Shown in pieces: positions 33,858 to 42,224 of a stretch of 64,000 nt of DNA. Within the stretch, counting starts at the first letter, position 1; every line of letters begins with the position of its first letter. The translations under genes were made by a program, and so were the position numbers. Origin of the DNA: DASUAS01 sp963819475 (GTDB taxonomy: Bacteria; Actinomycetota; Acidimicrobiia; IMCC26256; DASPTH01); assembly GCA_963819475.1 (NCBI GenBank), contig CAWFWE010000008.1, forward strand, positions 496,001-560,000, written 5' to 3'. The notes under the pieces were generated by a model, which was given only the letters and a program-made list of their open reading frames with translations, was not told the DNA's origin and did no database searches.

Positions 33858-33953
33858 ATGGTCATCTATCTCCCACCAATCCAGGACCTCTTGAACACCG
33901 CCGCGCTCGGACTCGACGCCTGGCTCTTCGTCGCGCCCTTCCCACTCATCGTC
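33858..33953 (+). pseudogene. C-terminal scrap of a cation-transporting P-type ATPase (CtpF-like)
   Basis: The residues VIYLPPIQDLLNTAALGLDAWLFVAPFPLIV match the last two membrane segments of Ca-type P-ATPases (YLPPLQ-LF-T-PL-W---). All other parts are missing and the frame then drifts. CtpF is a DosR-regulon member in mycobacteria, so this may be a lost component of the same island. The remainder of 33762-34084 shows nothing. Confidence 0.5.
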
Positions 33954-34084
33954 GCAACGCGGGACGCGAAATGTCCCGGTCGGGATCTTCGCGCTGGCCC
34001 GCGGACATGCTTCGCCGACGATGAGAACTTCGATGGTCGGGGGAGTACCGTCGCCGCGACGCCAAGAGTGTCGCTACGCGCAGA

Positions 34085-34276
34085 GTGAAGGCAGAGCCAA
34101 CTGTGTCACCTTCAGATCAGGAACGTGACGACTCGAAGCGTCCACGGTGGTCGAGCTTCTCGAACGAAGCGCCGCCAGACACGGGCGAGGCGGGGTTCAT
34201 CCAGTTCCTCCTGATCCTTCTCGTCATGCTGGCGATCATCGCGTTGACGATCTGGATCGACCAACAACTCGCATAG
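34085..34276 (+). CDS. small membrane protein, 63 aa
   Basis: A polar 35-residue N-terminus is followed by one hydrophobic helix (FIQFLLILLVMLAIIALTIWI) and the end DQQLA. ATG 34085 has only a weak upstream AGAGTG signal. It lies upstream of the slipin gene in the same direction and could supply a membrane anchor. No family recognised. Confidence 0.45.
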   Translation: MKAEPTVSPSDQERDDSKRPRWSSFSNEAPPDTGEAGFIQFLLILLVMLAIIALTIWIDQQLA

Positions 34277-34460
34277 CCAACCGGCGATTGCCGGTGGGGC
34301 CGCGTCGACGTATCGTGCTCTCGTGGGTTTTTCCTGCTCCTCGCGCTTCGAGGTCTGACCGCATTGATACGCCGGCTGGCTCGCCGACACGGACCGAGAA
34401 GACCACCCGACAGCGACGAGTTCGTGCTCGCGGCCTAGCCGGAACTCCAGGACCTGACAC

Positions 34461-35309
34461 ATGGCCCGTCTCGGGGTGGCGATCGTTCGTGAATACGAAC
34501 GGGGCGTCGTGTTCCGATTCGGGAAGATCCGCAAGGTGCGAACTCCCGGGATCCGGTTCATGATCCCGCTCGTCGACAACATGATGAAGGTCAGCCTCCG
34601 GACGGTCACGAAGCCGATCAATTCCCAGGCCATCATCACCCGTGACAACGTGTCCATCGGCGTCGCGGCTGTCGCCTACTACCGGCGGGTCGATCCGGTG
34701 AAGTCAATCGTCGAGATCGAGAACGTCGCGTCGGCGATCGATCAGATCGCCCAGACGACGGTGCGCAACGTGGTCGGCCGTTCGAGCCTCGACCAGGTCC
34801 TCAGCGACACCGAGACCCTCAACGTCGCGATCAAGGACATCCTCGACTCCACGAGCGAGCGCTGGGGCGTGCTCGTGCAGATCGTGGAACTCAAGGACAT
34901 CGAGCTGCCGGAGACGATGAAGCGGGCCATGGCCCGCGAGGCCGAAGCCGAGCGCGAGAAGCGGGCGAAAATCATCGCGGCGGAGGGCGAGGCGCTCAGC
35001 GCAGGCAAGCTTGGCGAAGCCGCCGACGTGCTCCTCGCTCACCCCATCGCGCTGCAACTGCGCAACCTCCAGGTGCTCGGCGAGATCGCGGCCGAGCACA
35101 ATTCGACGATCGTGTTCCCGGCCCAGTTCCTCGACAGCATCCGCTCCCTGAACGCGTTCGTTGGCGGCGAGGAACGCGCCATGACGTTCCACAACGTCCC
35201 CATAGCCACCCCAGAGCCAGTTCTGGAGCCGGCACCCGACCAGACCGATGACCCCGCTCCCGGTCAGGGACCTGCCTCGGAACCGCCCACGAGCGACACG
35301 GATTCCTGA
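34461..35309 (+). CDS. slipin / band-7 (SPFH) protein lacking its N-terminal anchor
   Basis: A 282-residue SPFH protein: IVREYERGVVFRFGKI, RTPGIRFMIPLVDNMMKVSLR, IITRDNVSIGVAAVAYYRRVDP and a coiled coil MKRAMAREAEAEREKRAKIIAAEGE, then a Pro/Asp-rich tail. Slipins normally begin with one or two membrane segments of 20-40 residues before IVREYERG. Here ATG 34461 leaves only seven residues, so the hydrophobic anchor is missing or was lost to an upstream indel. The family scaffolds membrane microdomains. Confidence 0.8.
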   Translation: MARLGVAIVREYERGVVFRFGKIRKVRTPGIRFMIPLVDNMMKVSLRTVTKPINSQAIITRDNVSIGVAAVAYYRRVDPVKSIVEIENVASAIDQIAQTTVRNVVGRSSLDQVLSDTETLNVAIKDILDSTSERWGVLVQIVELKDIELPETMKRAMAREAEAEREKRAKIIAAEGEALSAGKLGEAADVLLAHPIALQLRNLQVLGEIAAEHNSTIVFPAQFLDSIRSLNAFVGGEERAMTFHNVPIATPEPVLEPAPDQTDDPAPGQGPASEPPTSDTDS

Positions 35310-35570
35310 ACGCGGGCTCGGCCGCGACGGCCCGGCCAGTTGGGTCGGGTCGGGTCCGTGCTGGACGCCGAAGCAAAGGCCGCGGGACGCCACCTAGGAG
35401 CGATCACTGGAGAAGCTGAACGGCGAGGCGGCGCGGCCCGCGGCTCTCTTTTCCATGGCTCTGTCCATGAGTCGGCGTCGCCGTGCCGTGACAGGGCGTG
35501 ACCGGGAGTGTCGCAGTTCCTTTGCCTGCAACGAATTGGCATCGCCTGGCGCCGGGTGGCGAACCCCTGT

Positions 35571-35617
35571 TCGCCCTTACAAGGCGGAGGTCGGGGGTTC
35601 GAGACCCTCAACGCCCA
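35571..35617 (+). other. 3' half of a tRNA-Val(TAC)-like gene, probable att site
   Basis: The anticodon arm TCGCC / loop CTTACAA / GGCGG (35571-35587, anticodon TAC), a 5-nt variable loop, the T-arm GGGGG / TTCGAGA / CCCTC (35593-35609), the acceptor strand AACGCCC and discriminator A (35617) are all in register. No matching GGGCGTT acceptor strand or D-arm lies at the right distance upstream and no CCA is encoded. It is therefore a fragment, as left by integration into a tRNA gene. The rest of 35310-35737 is non-coding. Confidence 0.55.
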
Positions 35618-35737
35618 CCCGGCGGTATCCCGAAGTCACGCGCTTTTGCCCGCGGCTGGTCGATTTCGCGCTCGATCAGGGCGACGGCGCCGATGAGCCG
35701 ACGGGCACGAGGGCTGCCCGGCCCCTAGCCTCGTCCG

Positions 35738-36019
35738 ATGGGCAACAACGAGCAGCTTGCGGTCGCGCGCCGAGTCGGTGTCTGCATTCGGCAGGCGCGA
35801 CGAGCCAGCGCACTGTCGCGCACTCAGGTGGCGCGGTCGGCGGGTCTCACGGGGCGAGAGCTCGCGCGCTACGAGCACGGCAAAGTCGTACCGTGCCGCC
35901 GCGACGTGCAGGCACTCGCGGGAGCCTGCGGGGTGAACATGTGCGACCTCCTCCCTGCTGACCTGATGGAGCAGCTGCCGGAGGTCCCGGCCTCCGAGCG
36001 TTCGACGTCGGAAGGTTGA
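35738..36019 (+). CDS. XRE-family HTH regulator, 93 aa
   Basis: A single helix-turn-helix domain (about residues 10-70): IRQARRASALSRTQVARSAGLTGRELARYEHGK, with recognition helix TGRELARYE, then VQALAGACGVNMCDLLP. Targets are unknown. It lies just outside the tRNA-Val fragment, where element-encoded regulators often sit. Confidence 0.72.
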   Translation: MGNNEQLAVARRVGVCIRQARRASALSRTQVARSAGLTGRELARYEHGKVVPCRRDVQALAGACGVNMCDLLPADLMEQLPEVPASERSTSEG

Positions 36020-36071
36020 CGACGAGCCGCGCTGATGCGCGGCCCCTTGCGGTCGGCGGCGCTCTCCACTA

Positions 36072-36095
36072 ATCTACAACCAGATGGTTGTAGAT
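36072..36095. promoter_or_regulatory. perfect palindromic operator across the arsR-type start codon
   Basis: ATCTACAACC (36072-36081) and GGTTGTAGAT (36086-36095) are perfect 10-bp arms around AGAT. The ATG at 36084 lies inside the palindrome. Dimeric winged-helix repressors of the ArsR family bind such sites, and related regulator-AHSA1 loci carry TACAACC-type operators, so direct autorepression is likely. Confidence 0.7.
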
Positions 36096-36416
36096 CTGCT
36101 CACCGACGACGCCCGCGCCGACCTCGTGTTCAACGCGCTGGCCGACCCGACCCGCCGCGACATCGTCCGGCGGGCGATGCGGGGCGAGCACTCGGTGTCG
36201 GACCTCGCCGGCAACTACCCGATGAGCTTCGCCGCGGTGCAGAAGCACGTCGCCGTCCTGCAGCGCGCGGGCCTGGTGACCAAGGAGCGGCGGGGGAGAG
36301 CGCAGCTCGTGCGCACCGACATCGACGCCATCCGTGCCGCCACGCTGCTCCTCGACCGGTTCGAGGAGCTCTGGCGCGCCCGTCTCGACCAGTTCGACGA
36401 CGCGCTCGCCGACTGA
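36084..36416 (+). CDS. ArsR/SmtB-family winged-helix repressor
   Basis: A 110-residue regulator with FNALADPTRRDIVRRAM, then HSVSDLAGNYPMSFAAVQKHVAVLQRAGLVTKERRGRAQLVRTD, the ArsR fold in which MSFAAVQKHVAVL is the recognition helix. No cysteine metal site is present, so it is of the ligand- or self-regulating type paired with AHSA1 proteins and not a metal sensor. ATG 36084 lies in its probable operator. Confidence 0.83.
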   Translation: MVVDLLTDDARADLVFNALADPTRRDIVRRAMRGEHSVSDLAGNYPMSFAAVQKHVAVLQRAGLVTKERRGRAQLVRTDIDAIRAATLLLDRFEELWRARLDQFDDALAD

Positions 36417-36457
36417 TCGACCGTCCCACCGCTCGTCCACCGACCCGAGGAGCGCCG

Positions 36458-36946
36458 ATGACCGTCACCGACGTCGAGAAGAACGCCGAAACGCTGACGA
36501 TGAAGATCACGTCCGAGTACGACGCACCGGTGGAGCGCTGTTGGCAGCTCTGGGCCGACCCGCGGCAGCTCGAGCGATGGTGGGGACCGCCGTCGTACCC
36601 GGCGACGTTCGTCGACCACGACCTCACTCCGGGCGGCTTCGCCACCTACTTCATGACCGGTCCCGACGGTGACCAGCCGCACGGCTGGTGGCGCATCGTC
36701 TCGGTCGACGCGCCGCGGTCGCTGGAGCTGGAGGACGGCTTCGGCGACGAGCCCGGCAACGCCGGCGGCATGCCGGTGACGCGCACGCGGGTGCACCTCG
36801 CCCCGCGGCCCGGCAGCGGCACCCGCATGACCATCGAGGCGACGTTCCCGTCGCGCGAGGCGATGGAGCAGCTGATCTCGATGGGCATGGACCAGGGCAT
36901 GCAGGAGGCACTGAGCCAGATCGAGGCGGTGCTCGCCGGCACCTGA
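36458..36946 (+). CDS. AHSA1/SRPBCC-domain protein
   Basis: A 162-residue START-like protein: LTMKITSEYDAPVERCWQLWADPRQLERWWGPPSYPATF, DLTPGGFATYFMTGPDG and TFPSREAMEQLISMGMDQGMQEALSQI. The WADPRQLERWWGP and GMDQGM motifs are those of AHSA1-like proteins encoded after ArsR regulators. It probably binds a hydrophobic ligand; substrate unknown. A 41-nt gap separates it from the regulator, consistent with one transcript. Confidence 0.82.
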   Translation: MTVTDVEKNAETLTMKITSEYDAPVERCWQLWADPRQLERWWGPPSYPATFVDHDLTPGGFATYFMTGPDGDQPHGWWRIVSVDAPRSLELEDGFGDEPGNAGGMPVTRTRVHLAPRPGSGTRMTIEATFPSREAMEQLISMGMDQGMQEALSQIEAVLAGT

Positions 36947-36987
36947 GCGACCTCCGGAGCCGCAGCTCGGGCGACTCGTCGCGGTCA

Positions 36988-37013
36988 ATCAAGCACTTGA
37001 CAAAGTGGTTGAT
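36988..37013. promoter_or_regulatory. KstR2-like operator, site A, before the ABC-importer operon
   Basis: ATCAAGCACTTGAC (36988-37001) fits ATCAANNNNTTGAT with one mismatch, and a further TTGAT half-site ends at 37013. It stands 73 nt before ATG 37087. The overlapping TTGACA could also act as a -35 element, which would put repression directly on the promoter. Confidence 0.55.
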
Positions 37014-37086
37014 GGCGAAGAGACTCGGGCCGATCGGGGTGACGCCGTCTCCCGATCGGCAGCGGCGCGACGTTCAGGGGGGTTGG

Positions 37087-37987
37087 ATGGTCGGGGGGCC
37101 TGAGGTGACGCTCGCGCCACACGCAGGTGTCCACGGTGCGGCGTCACCCGACCAGTCCGACCCGGAACGCTCAGACGCCGTCCTCGCGCTCGAGAACGTC
37201 GGCGTCCGGTTCGGAGGCATCAGCGCGCTCTCCGGCGTGAGCCTCACCGTGGCCGAGGGCGCCGTGTGGGGCCTCATCGGCCCGAACGGCGCGGGCAAGA
37301 CCACCCTCTTCGACGTCATCTCCGGCGTGCGCACCCCCAACGAGGGCCGCGTCTGGTTCCGTGGCGCGAACATCACGCACGTCTCGGCCGTGGCGCGGGC
37401 GCGGCGGGGCCTGCGACGGACGTTCCAACGGGTGCAGACCTTCGGGTGGCTCTCGGTCGAGGACAACGTCCTGGCCGCGTTGGAGTGGCACGGCGGCGGG
37501 GGAGGGATGCTCGCCGACATCGCGCGGTTCCCGACCCGTCGAGCGCGGCGAACGCGCGCGTCGCGAGCGCGTCGGCGAGGTGCTCGAACAGTGCGGGTTG
37601 ACCGCCGTGCGCGCCGACCCGGTGGGATCGTTGCCGATCGGCCTCGCGCGCATGGTCGAGCTCGCCCGCGCGATCGTCGACGACCCGAAGCTGCTGCTGC
37701 TCGACGAACCGACCTCGGGGCTCGACGAACGTGAAGCCGAGCGACTGGTCGAGCAGCTGCAGCTCCTGCGGTCGTCGACGACGTGCGCGGTGATCCTGGT
37801 CGAGCACGACATGGGCTTCGTGATGGAGCAGTGCGACACCATCGCCGTGCTGGAGCTCGGCCAGGTGCTCGCCACCGGCGCTCCGAAGACCATCCAAGAG
37901 GACCCGCTCGTACGCGCCGCGTACCTCGGCGAGGGCTCCGGCCACAGCAAACACGGGAACATCAACACTCAAGGGGGACAGTCGTGA
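37087..37987 (+). pseudogene. LivG-type ABC importer ATPase, frameshifted near 37540
   Basis: The first frame has LENVGVRFGGISALSGVSLTV, Walker A GPNGAGKTT and RGLRRTFQRVQTFGWLSVEDN. After RFPTR the family sequence continues one frame over with GERARRERVGEVLEQCGL, Walker B LLLLDEPTSGLDE and VILVEHDMGFVMEQCDTI, ending at 37987. Restored length is about 299 residues, normal for LivG. Because all motifs survive and the operon is otherwise intact, an assembly indel is likely. AGGGGGG before ATG 37087 supports that start; the stop overlaps the next GTG. Confidence 0.7.
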
Positions 37988-39210
37988 AACGCAAAAGAGT
38001 CTGGATCTGGGTCGCGGTGATGGCGATCGTGGGGCTCGTCGCGGCAACGGCGGGTTCCGCCGGTGCCCGGGTGCCGAGTCAGACGACCAAAGGTGTGACG
38101 AGCTCGACCATCAACGTCGCGGGGCTCGTGAGCAAGCCGACGTTCGCGGCGGCGATGCAAGGTGCCCAGGCGCGTTTCGACCGTGAGAACGCGAAGGGAG
38201 GGGTCTTCGGGCGCAAGATCAAGATCGTCGACACCGCCGACGACAAGTTCGACCCGACCACGAACGTGCAGGAGACGCGCCGGGTCGTGAGCTCGGGCGA
38301 CGTCTTCGCCATGGTGCCGACGGTCACCGTCGTGCTCGGCGCCTCCGACTACCTCGCGCAGCAGAAGGTGCCGTTCTTCGGCTGGGGGATCTCCTCCGGC
38401 TTCTGTGGCAACGACTACGGCTACGGGTTCACGGGCTGTGTCGCCCCGAAGACGCCCGAATACGGCAACACCTTCATGCCCGCGGCGGGTGCGAAGGCGC
38501 TCGGGAAGGACCCGAAGGGTCTGACCGTGGCCATCATCGCCGAGGACACCGATGCGGCACGGAGCGGCCTCGGCACGCTCGGGACGGCGGCGGAATCGCT
38601 CGGGATGAAGGTCGTCTACTCGAAGGGTGTCGTGCCGGCGCCGCCGGCGACGGTCGGCGACTTCACGCCCTTCTCGCAGGCGATCATGACCAGCAACAAC
38701 GGGGGTGCGCCCGACATCATCATCATCCTGTTCGCCAGCATCCCGTCGACGCTCGGGCTGCAGGGTGCGTTGCAGGCCGACGGGTTCAAGGGGCCGATCG
38801 AGAACACGCAGACCTACGACCCGCAGCTCGCGGCTCCGTCGAAGGGCGGGAGCGTGTACGTGCAGTTCGGGGCGTTCGAGACGGCGGACACGGTTTCCGG
38901 GGTCAAGCAGATGGTGACCGACCTCGAGAAGGCGGATGCACCGCTCGGCGTGCTCTCCGCGGTCGGGTACCTCTCGGCCGACATGTTCATCGCCGCCCTC
39001 AAGAAGACGGGCAAGAACCTGACCGTCGACGCGTTCCAGAAGGCGGCGGGCAAGCTCAAGTACAACGTCACCAAGACGGCCGGCCCGACGTCGTTCCCGA
39101 AGGACCGGGTCCAGCCCGGTGTGTGCGGGACGCTCGTGACGTCGAACGGGACCGGCTACGACGTCACCGTGCCCTACTTCTGCGGCGAGGCGGTGAAGGC
39201 GAAGTCCTGA
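37984..39210 (+). CDS. branched-chain-amino-acid-type ABC transporter substrate-binding protein
   Basis: A 408-residue periplasmic-binding type I protein. A signal peptide (KRKRVWIWVAVMAIVGLVAATAG) has no lipobox cysteine. The mature protein shows VAGLVSKPTFAAAMQGAQARF, NAKGGVFGRKIKIVDTADD, GLTVAIIAEDTDAARSGL and AVGYLSADMFIAALKKTG. In catabolic gene clusters Liv-type binding proteins often capture aromatic or other carboxylates instead of amino acids. GTG 37984 overlaps the LivG stop (GTGA). Confidence 0.85.
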   Translation: MKRKRVWIWVAVMAIVGLVAATAGSAGARVPSQTTKGVTSSTINVAGLVSKPTFAAAMQGAQARFDRENAKGGVFGRKIKIVDTADDKFDPTTNVQETRRVVSSGDVFAMVPTVTVVLGASDYLAQQKVPFFGWGISSGFCGNDYGYGFTGCVAPKTPEYGNTFMPAAGAKALGKDPKGLTVAIIAEDTDAARSGLGTLGTAAESLGMKVVYSKGVVPAPPATVGDFTPFSQAIMTSNNGGAPDIIIILFASIPSTLGLQGALQADGFKGPIENTQTYDPQLAAPSKGGSVYVQFGAFETADTVSGVKQMVTDLEKADAPLGVLSAVGYLSADMFIAALKKTGKNLTVDAFQKAAGKLKYNVTKTAGPTSFPKDRVQPGVCGTLVTSNGTGYDVTVPYFCGEAVKAKS

Positions 39211-39296
39211 CAGCAGCTCGTGCTGGTCACGCCGACCGACGCGGGTCGGCGTGACCAGCCACGTTCGGTGACCGTCGTCGCTCCCCGGAGTCGTCC

Positions 39297-42224
39297 GTGG
39301 ACAAATTCCTGAACCTGCTGTTCTCCGGTGCCGTGTCGGGCGGCATCTACGCGGTCATGGCAGCCGGGGTGGTGCTGACGTACCAGACCTCCGGCATCTT
39401 CAACTTCGCGCACGGAGCGGTCGCGTTCGTCACCGCGTACTTCTTCTTCCAGCTGAACACCGGCCTCGACGTGCCGGTCGTGCCGGCGGCGCTGATCTCG
39501 GTGCTGATCTTCGCCCCCCTGCTCGGCCTCGCCCTCGACCGGATCCTGCTGCGGCGCCTCGCCGCCGCGCCCGTGTACGCGCGCATCGTCGGGTCGATCG
39601 GCCTCCTCATCGCGCTCCCGGCGCTGGCGTTGTGGCTGGTCGAGGCGCTGGGCAACACGGTCCTCGACTTCGGGCTCCCGGTCACCACCGGCTCCGGGAG
39701 CGGGACCGTCCGCGGCATCGGGCCGTACCCGCGCGAGACGTGGCACCTCGACGGGATCGGGCTCGACGGGGTCTCGCTCAACTCCGACCAGGTCGCGGTG
39801 TTCGTCGCCGCCGCCATCGCCGCGATCGCGCTGTGGCTCGTCCTGCGCCACACCCGCCTCGGGCTGGAGATGCGGGCGGTGGTGAATCGCAGCGATCTCG
39901 CCGGGCTGCGGGGCGTCAACGCGTCGCGCACGTCGTCGGCCGCGTGGGTCCTCACGATGATGCTCGCCGGTATCGGCGGGATCCTGATCGCCCCACTCTT
40001 CCAGCTCGCGGACCAGCAGTTCACCCTGATCGTGCTGGGCGCGCTCGCGGCCGTCGCGCTGGCGGGGCTCCGTTCGATCCCGATCGCGTTCGCGGGCGGA
40101 CTGCTCCTGGGCGTCCTGCAGAACATCGTGTACGGCTACGGCGACACCATCCTCCCCGGGTTCCTCAACGACCTCGCCGGGCTCCGCGCCGCGATCCCGT
40201 TCTTCCTCACCGTGGTCCTCCTGTTCGTGATCGGGCGCAACCGCGGGACCGAGGGGCGCTCGGTGGCGGAGGAGAAGCCGATGGAGGACCATCGCGACGG
40301 CCTGCCGCGGTGGCGGCGCGTGCTCCCGTGGGCCGTCTTCATGTTCCTGTTCGTCGCGTTCACGCTCCAGTGGTTCCCGTGGGGCTGGGCGCAGGCCAGC
40401 GACTTCGAGTCGTTGGGCATCCTCGCGCCCGGGATGGCGCTGGCCATCGTGTTCCTGTCGTTCGTGGTCGTGACCGGACTCGGCGGCATGGTCAGCCTCG
40501 CGCAAGGCACGTTCGTCACCGCGGGTGGGTTCGTCGCCGGCTGGGCGGTGAACCACGACTTCGGCATCGACGTGCCCTTCGTGGCCAGCCACGGCCAGAT
40601 CAACTTCGCCGCCGCCGCGATCATGGGTGCGGTCGCCGCCGGCGCGCTCGGCGCGTTGATCGCGATTCCGGTGCGCCGGCTGGGCGTGCTCGCGCTCGCA
40701 CTGGCCTCGCTCGCGATCGCGCTCGCGCTCGACCTCACCCTCTTCCAGGTGCAGGACGTCAGCAACGGCCAGCTCGGGTGGACCTATCCGCTCCCGCGGT
40801 TCGACCTGCTCGGGATCACGACGTTCGACCTCTCGCAGCCGCGCACCGAGGTGATGGTGCTCCTCGTCATCTTCGGCGTGATGACCCTGGGCATCCACAA
40901 TCTGCAGCAGTCGAGCTCGGGGCGGGCCGCGCTCGCGGTGCGCAGCTCGTCGGTGGCCGCGCGCACGTCCGGGATCGCGCCGGCGCGTAGCGAGATCGCG
41001 CTGTTCGCGGTGGCCGGGGCGATCGCGGGCTTCGGCGGCGTGATGCTCGGGATGACCAACGGCTCCTTCACCAACACCAGCGCGACCCCGATCACCGGGC
41101 TGCTCTGGCTGGCGGTGGTGGTGACCTTCGGGATCCGCCGCCCGGGCGGGGCGCTGCTCGGTGGTCTGGCGGTGATGGCCACGACGCCCGTCTTCAACTG
41201 GATCTCGGGGTGGAGCTTCATGCCCACCTGGTTCAACGACCTCTCCGGCTCGACGTACTTCGCCGCGATCCTGTTCGGCCTGGGCGCGATCAACCTGGCG
41301 AAGAACCCCGACGGGCTGTTCGCGCTGGTCGGCAGCCAGCGCCTCGAGCGTCGGCGGAAGAAGGAGCGCCTCGCGCGCGTCGCGCGGGCCGAGCTCGACG
41401 TCCACGACGTGGAGCACGCGCCGGCGTCGAACGGATCCGGCCCGGGTGCCGACGACGACGATCCGATGCACCTCCGCGCTCTCGTGGGAGCGTACACGTT
41501 CGGGCACGTGGACCAGCTGGTCTCCGCGGAGGACGCCGCGCTCGCGCTCGACGACATCGTGGCCGGGTACGGCGACGTCGAGGTGCTGCACCGGGTCTCG
41601 CTGCACCTGGCCAAGGGCACGGTGGTCGCCCTGCTCGGCGCGAACGGCGCGGGGAAGTCGACCCTCTGTGCGGTCACGGCCGGCCTCCTGGTGCCCTCCA
41701 ACGGCACCGTCACGATCGACGGGCGCGACGTGACGTCGCTGGCGCCGTACCAGCGGTCGCGCGCCGGCGTGATGCTCGCGCCCGAGGCGCGCGGCATCTT
41801 CCCCGGGCTGAGCGTGGAGGAGAACCTCGAGGTGCTCCTGCGCTCGAAGGAGGACCGGGCGAAGGCGTACGAGATCTTCCCTCTCCTCGGTGAGCGGGTG
41901 AAGCAGCAGGCCGGGCTGCTGTCGGGCGGCGAGCAGCAGATGCTGAGCCTCGCGCCGGCGCTGGTGGACCCGCCCGCGGTGTTCGTCGCCGACGAGCCGA
42001 CGCTGGGTCTCGCCCCGCTCGCGGCCGCCGAGATCATGGATGCGATCCGTCGGCTGCGGGACCTGGGATCGACGATCCTCCTGGTGGAGGAGAAGGCGCA
42101 CGAGGTGTTGGAGGTGGCGGACACGGTGGCGTTCATGGAATTGGGTCGGCTCGTGTGGATGGGGCCGTGCGACCAGCTCGACGAGGAACGCCTCGCGGGC
42201 ACCTACCTGGGGATGGCGACGTGA
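39297..42224 (+). CDS. LivH-LivM-LivF triple fusion of an ABC importer, 975 aa
   Basis: One continuous frame holds three subunits. Residues 1 to about 315 are a LivH permease (SGAVSGGIYAVMAAGVVLTYQTSGIFNFAHG, shown here by its landmark NFAHG). Residues 335-680 are a LivM permease (VTGLGGMVSLAQGTFVTAGG). A charged linker follows. Residues 750-975 are a LivF ATPase with GANGAGKST, signature LSGGEQQMLSLAPAL and VFVADEPTLGL. With the separate LivG and binding protein it completes an importer. GTG start 39297; the stop overlaps the next gene by GTGA. Confidence 0.85.
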   Translation: MDKFLNLLFSGAVSGGIYAVMAAGVVLTYQTSGIFNFAHGAVAFVTAYFFFQLNTGLDVPVVPAALISVLIFAPLLGLALDRILLRRLAAAPVYARIVGSIGLLIALPALALWLVEALGNTVLDFGLPVTTGSGSGTVRGIGPYPRETWHLDGIGLDGVSLNSDQVAVFVAAAIAAIALWLVLRHTRLGLEMRAVVNRSDLAGLRGVNASRTSSAAWVLTMMLAGIGGILIAPLFQLADQQFTLIVLGALAAVALAGLRSIPIAFAGGLLLGVLQNIVYGYGDTILPGFLNDLAGLRAAIPFFLTVVLLFVIGRNRGTEGRSVAEEKPMEDHRDGLPRWRRVLPWAVFMFLFVAFTLQWFPWGWAQASDFESLGILAPGMALAIVFLSFVVVTGLGGMVSLAQGTFVTAGGFVAGWAVNHDFGIDVPFVASHGQINFAAAAIMGAVAAGALGALIAIPVRRLGVLALALASLAIALALDLTLFQVQDVSNGQLGWTYPLPRFDLLGITTFDLSQPRTEVMVLLVIFGVMTLGIHNLQQSSSGRAALAVRSSSVAARTSGIAPARSEIALFAVAGAIAGFGGVMLGMTNGSFTNTSATPITGLLWLAVVVTFGIRRPGGALLGGLAVMATTPVFNWISGWSFMPTWFNDLSGSTYFAAILFGLGAINLAKNPDGLFALVGSQRLERRRKKERLARVARAELDVHDVEHAPASNGSGPGADDDDPMHLRALVGAYTFGHVDQLVSAEDAALALDDIVAGYGDVEVLHRVSLHLAKGTVVALLGANGAGKSTLCAVTAGLLVPSNGTVTIDGRDVTSLAPYQRSRAGVMLAPEARGIFPGLSVEENLEVLLRSKEDRAKAYEIFPLLGERVKQQAGLLSGGEQQMLSLAPALVDPPAVFVADEPTLGLAPLAAAEIMDAIRRLRDLGSTILLVEEKAHEVLEVADTVAFMELGRLVWMGPCDQLDEERLAGTYLGMAT

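Noticed and set aside
35494..35617. A complete tRNA-Val using GGGCGTG at 35494-35500 as the 5' acceptor strand
   Set aside because: The strand pairs with six of seven bases of AACGCCC, but it lies 124 nt from the 3' end and no D-arm can be drawn; an intron would have to be invoked without support.
39174..42101. A 975-residue open frame on the minus strand opposite the Liv fusion
   Set aside because: It is the antisense shadow of a GC-rich coding strand: composition is almost only Arg, Glu, His, Asp and Gln with no domain, while the plus strand has full permease and ATPase motifs.
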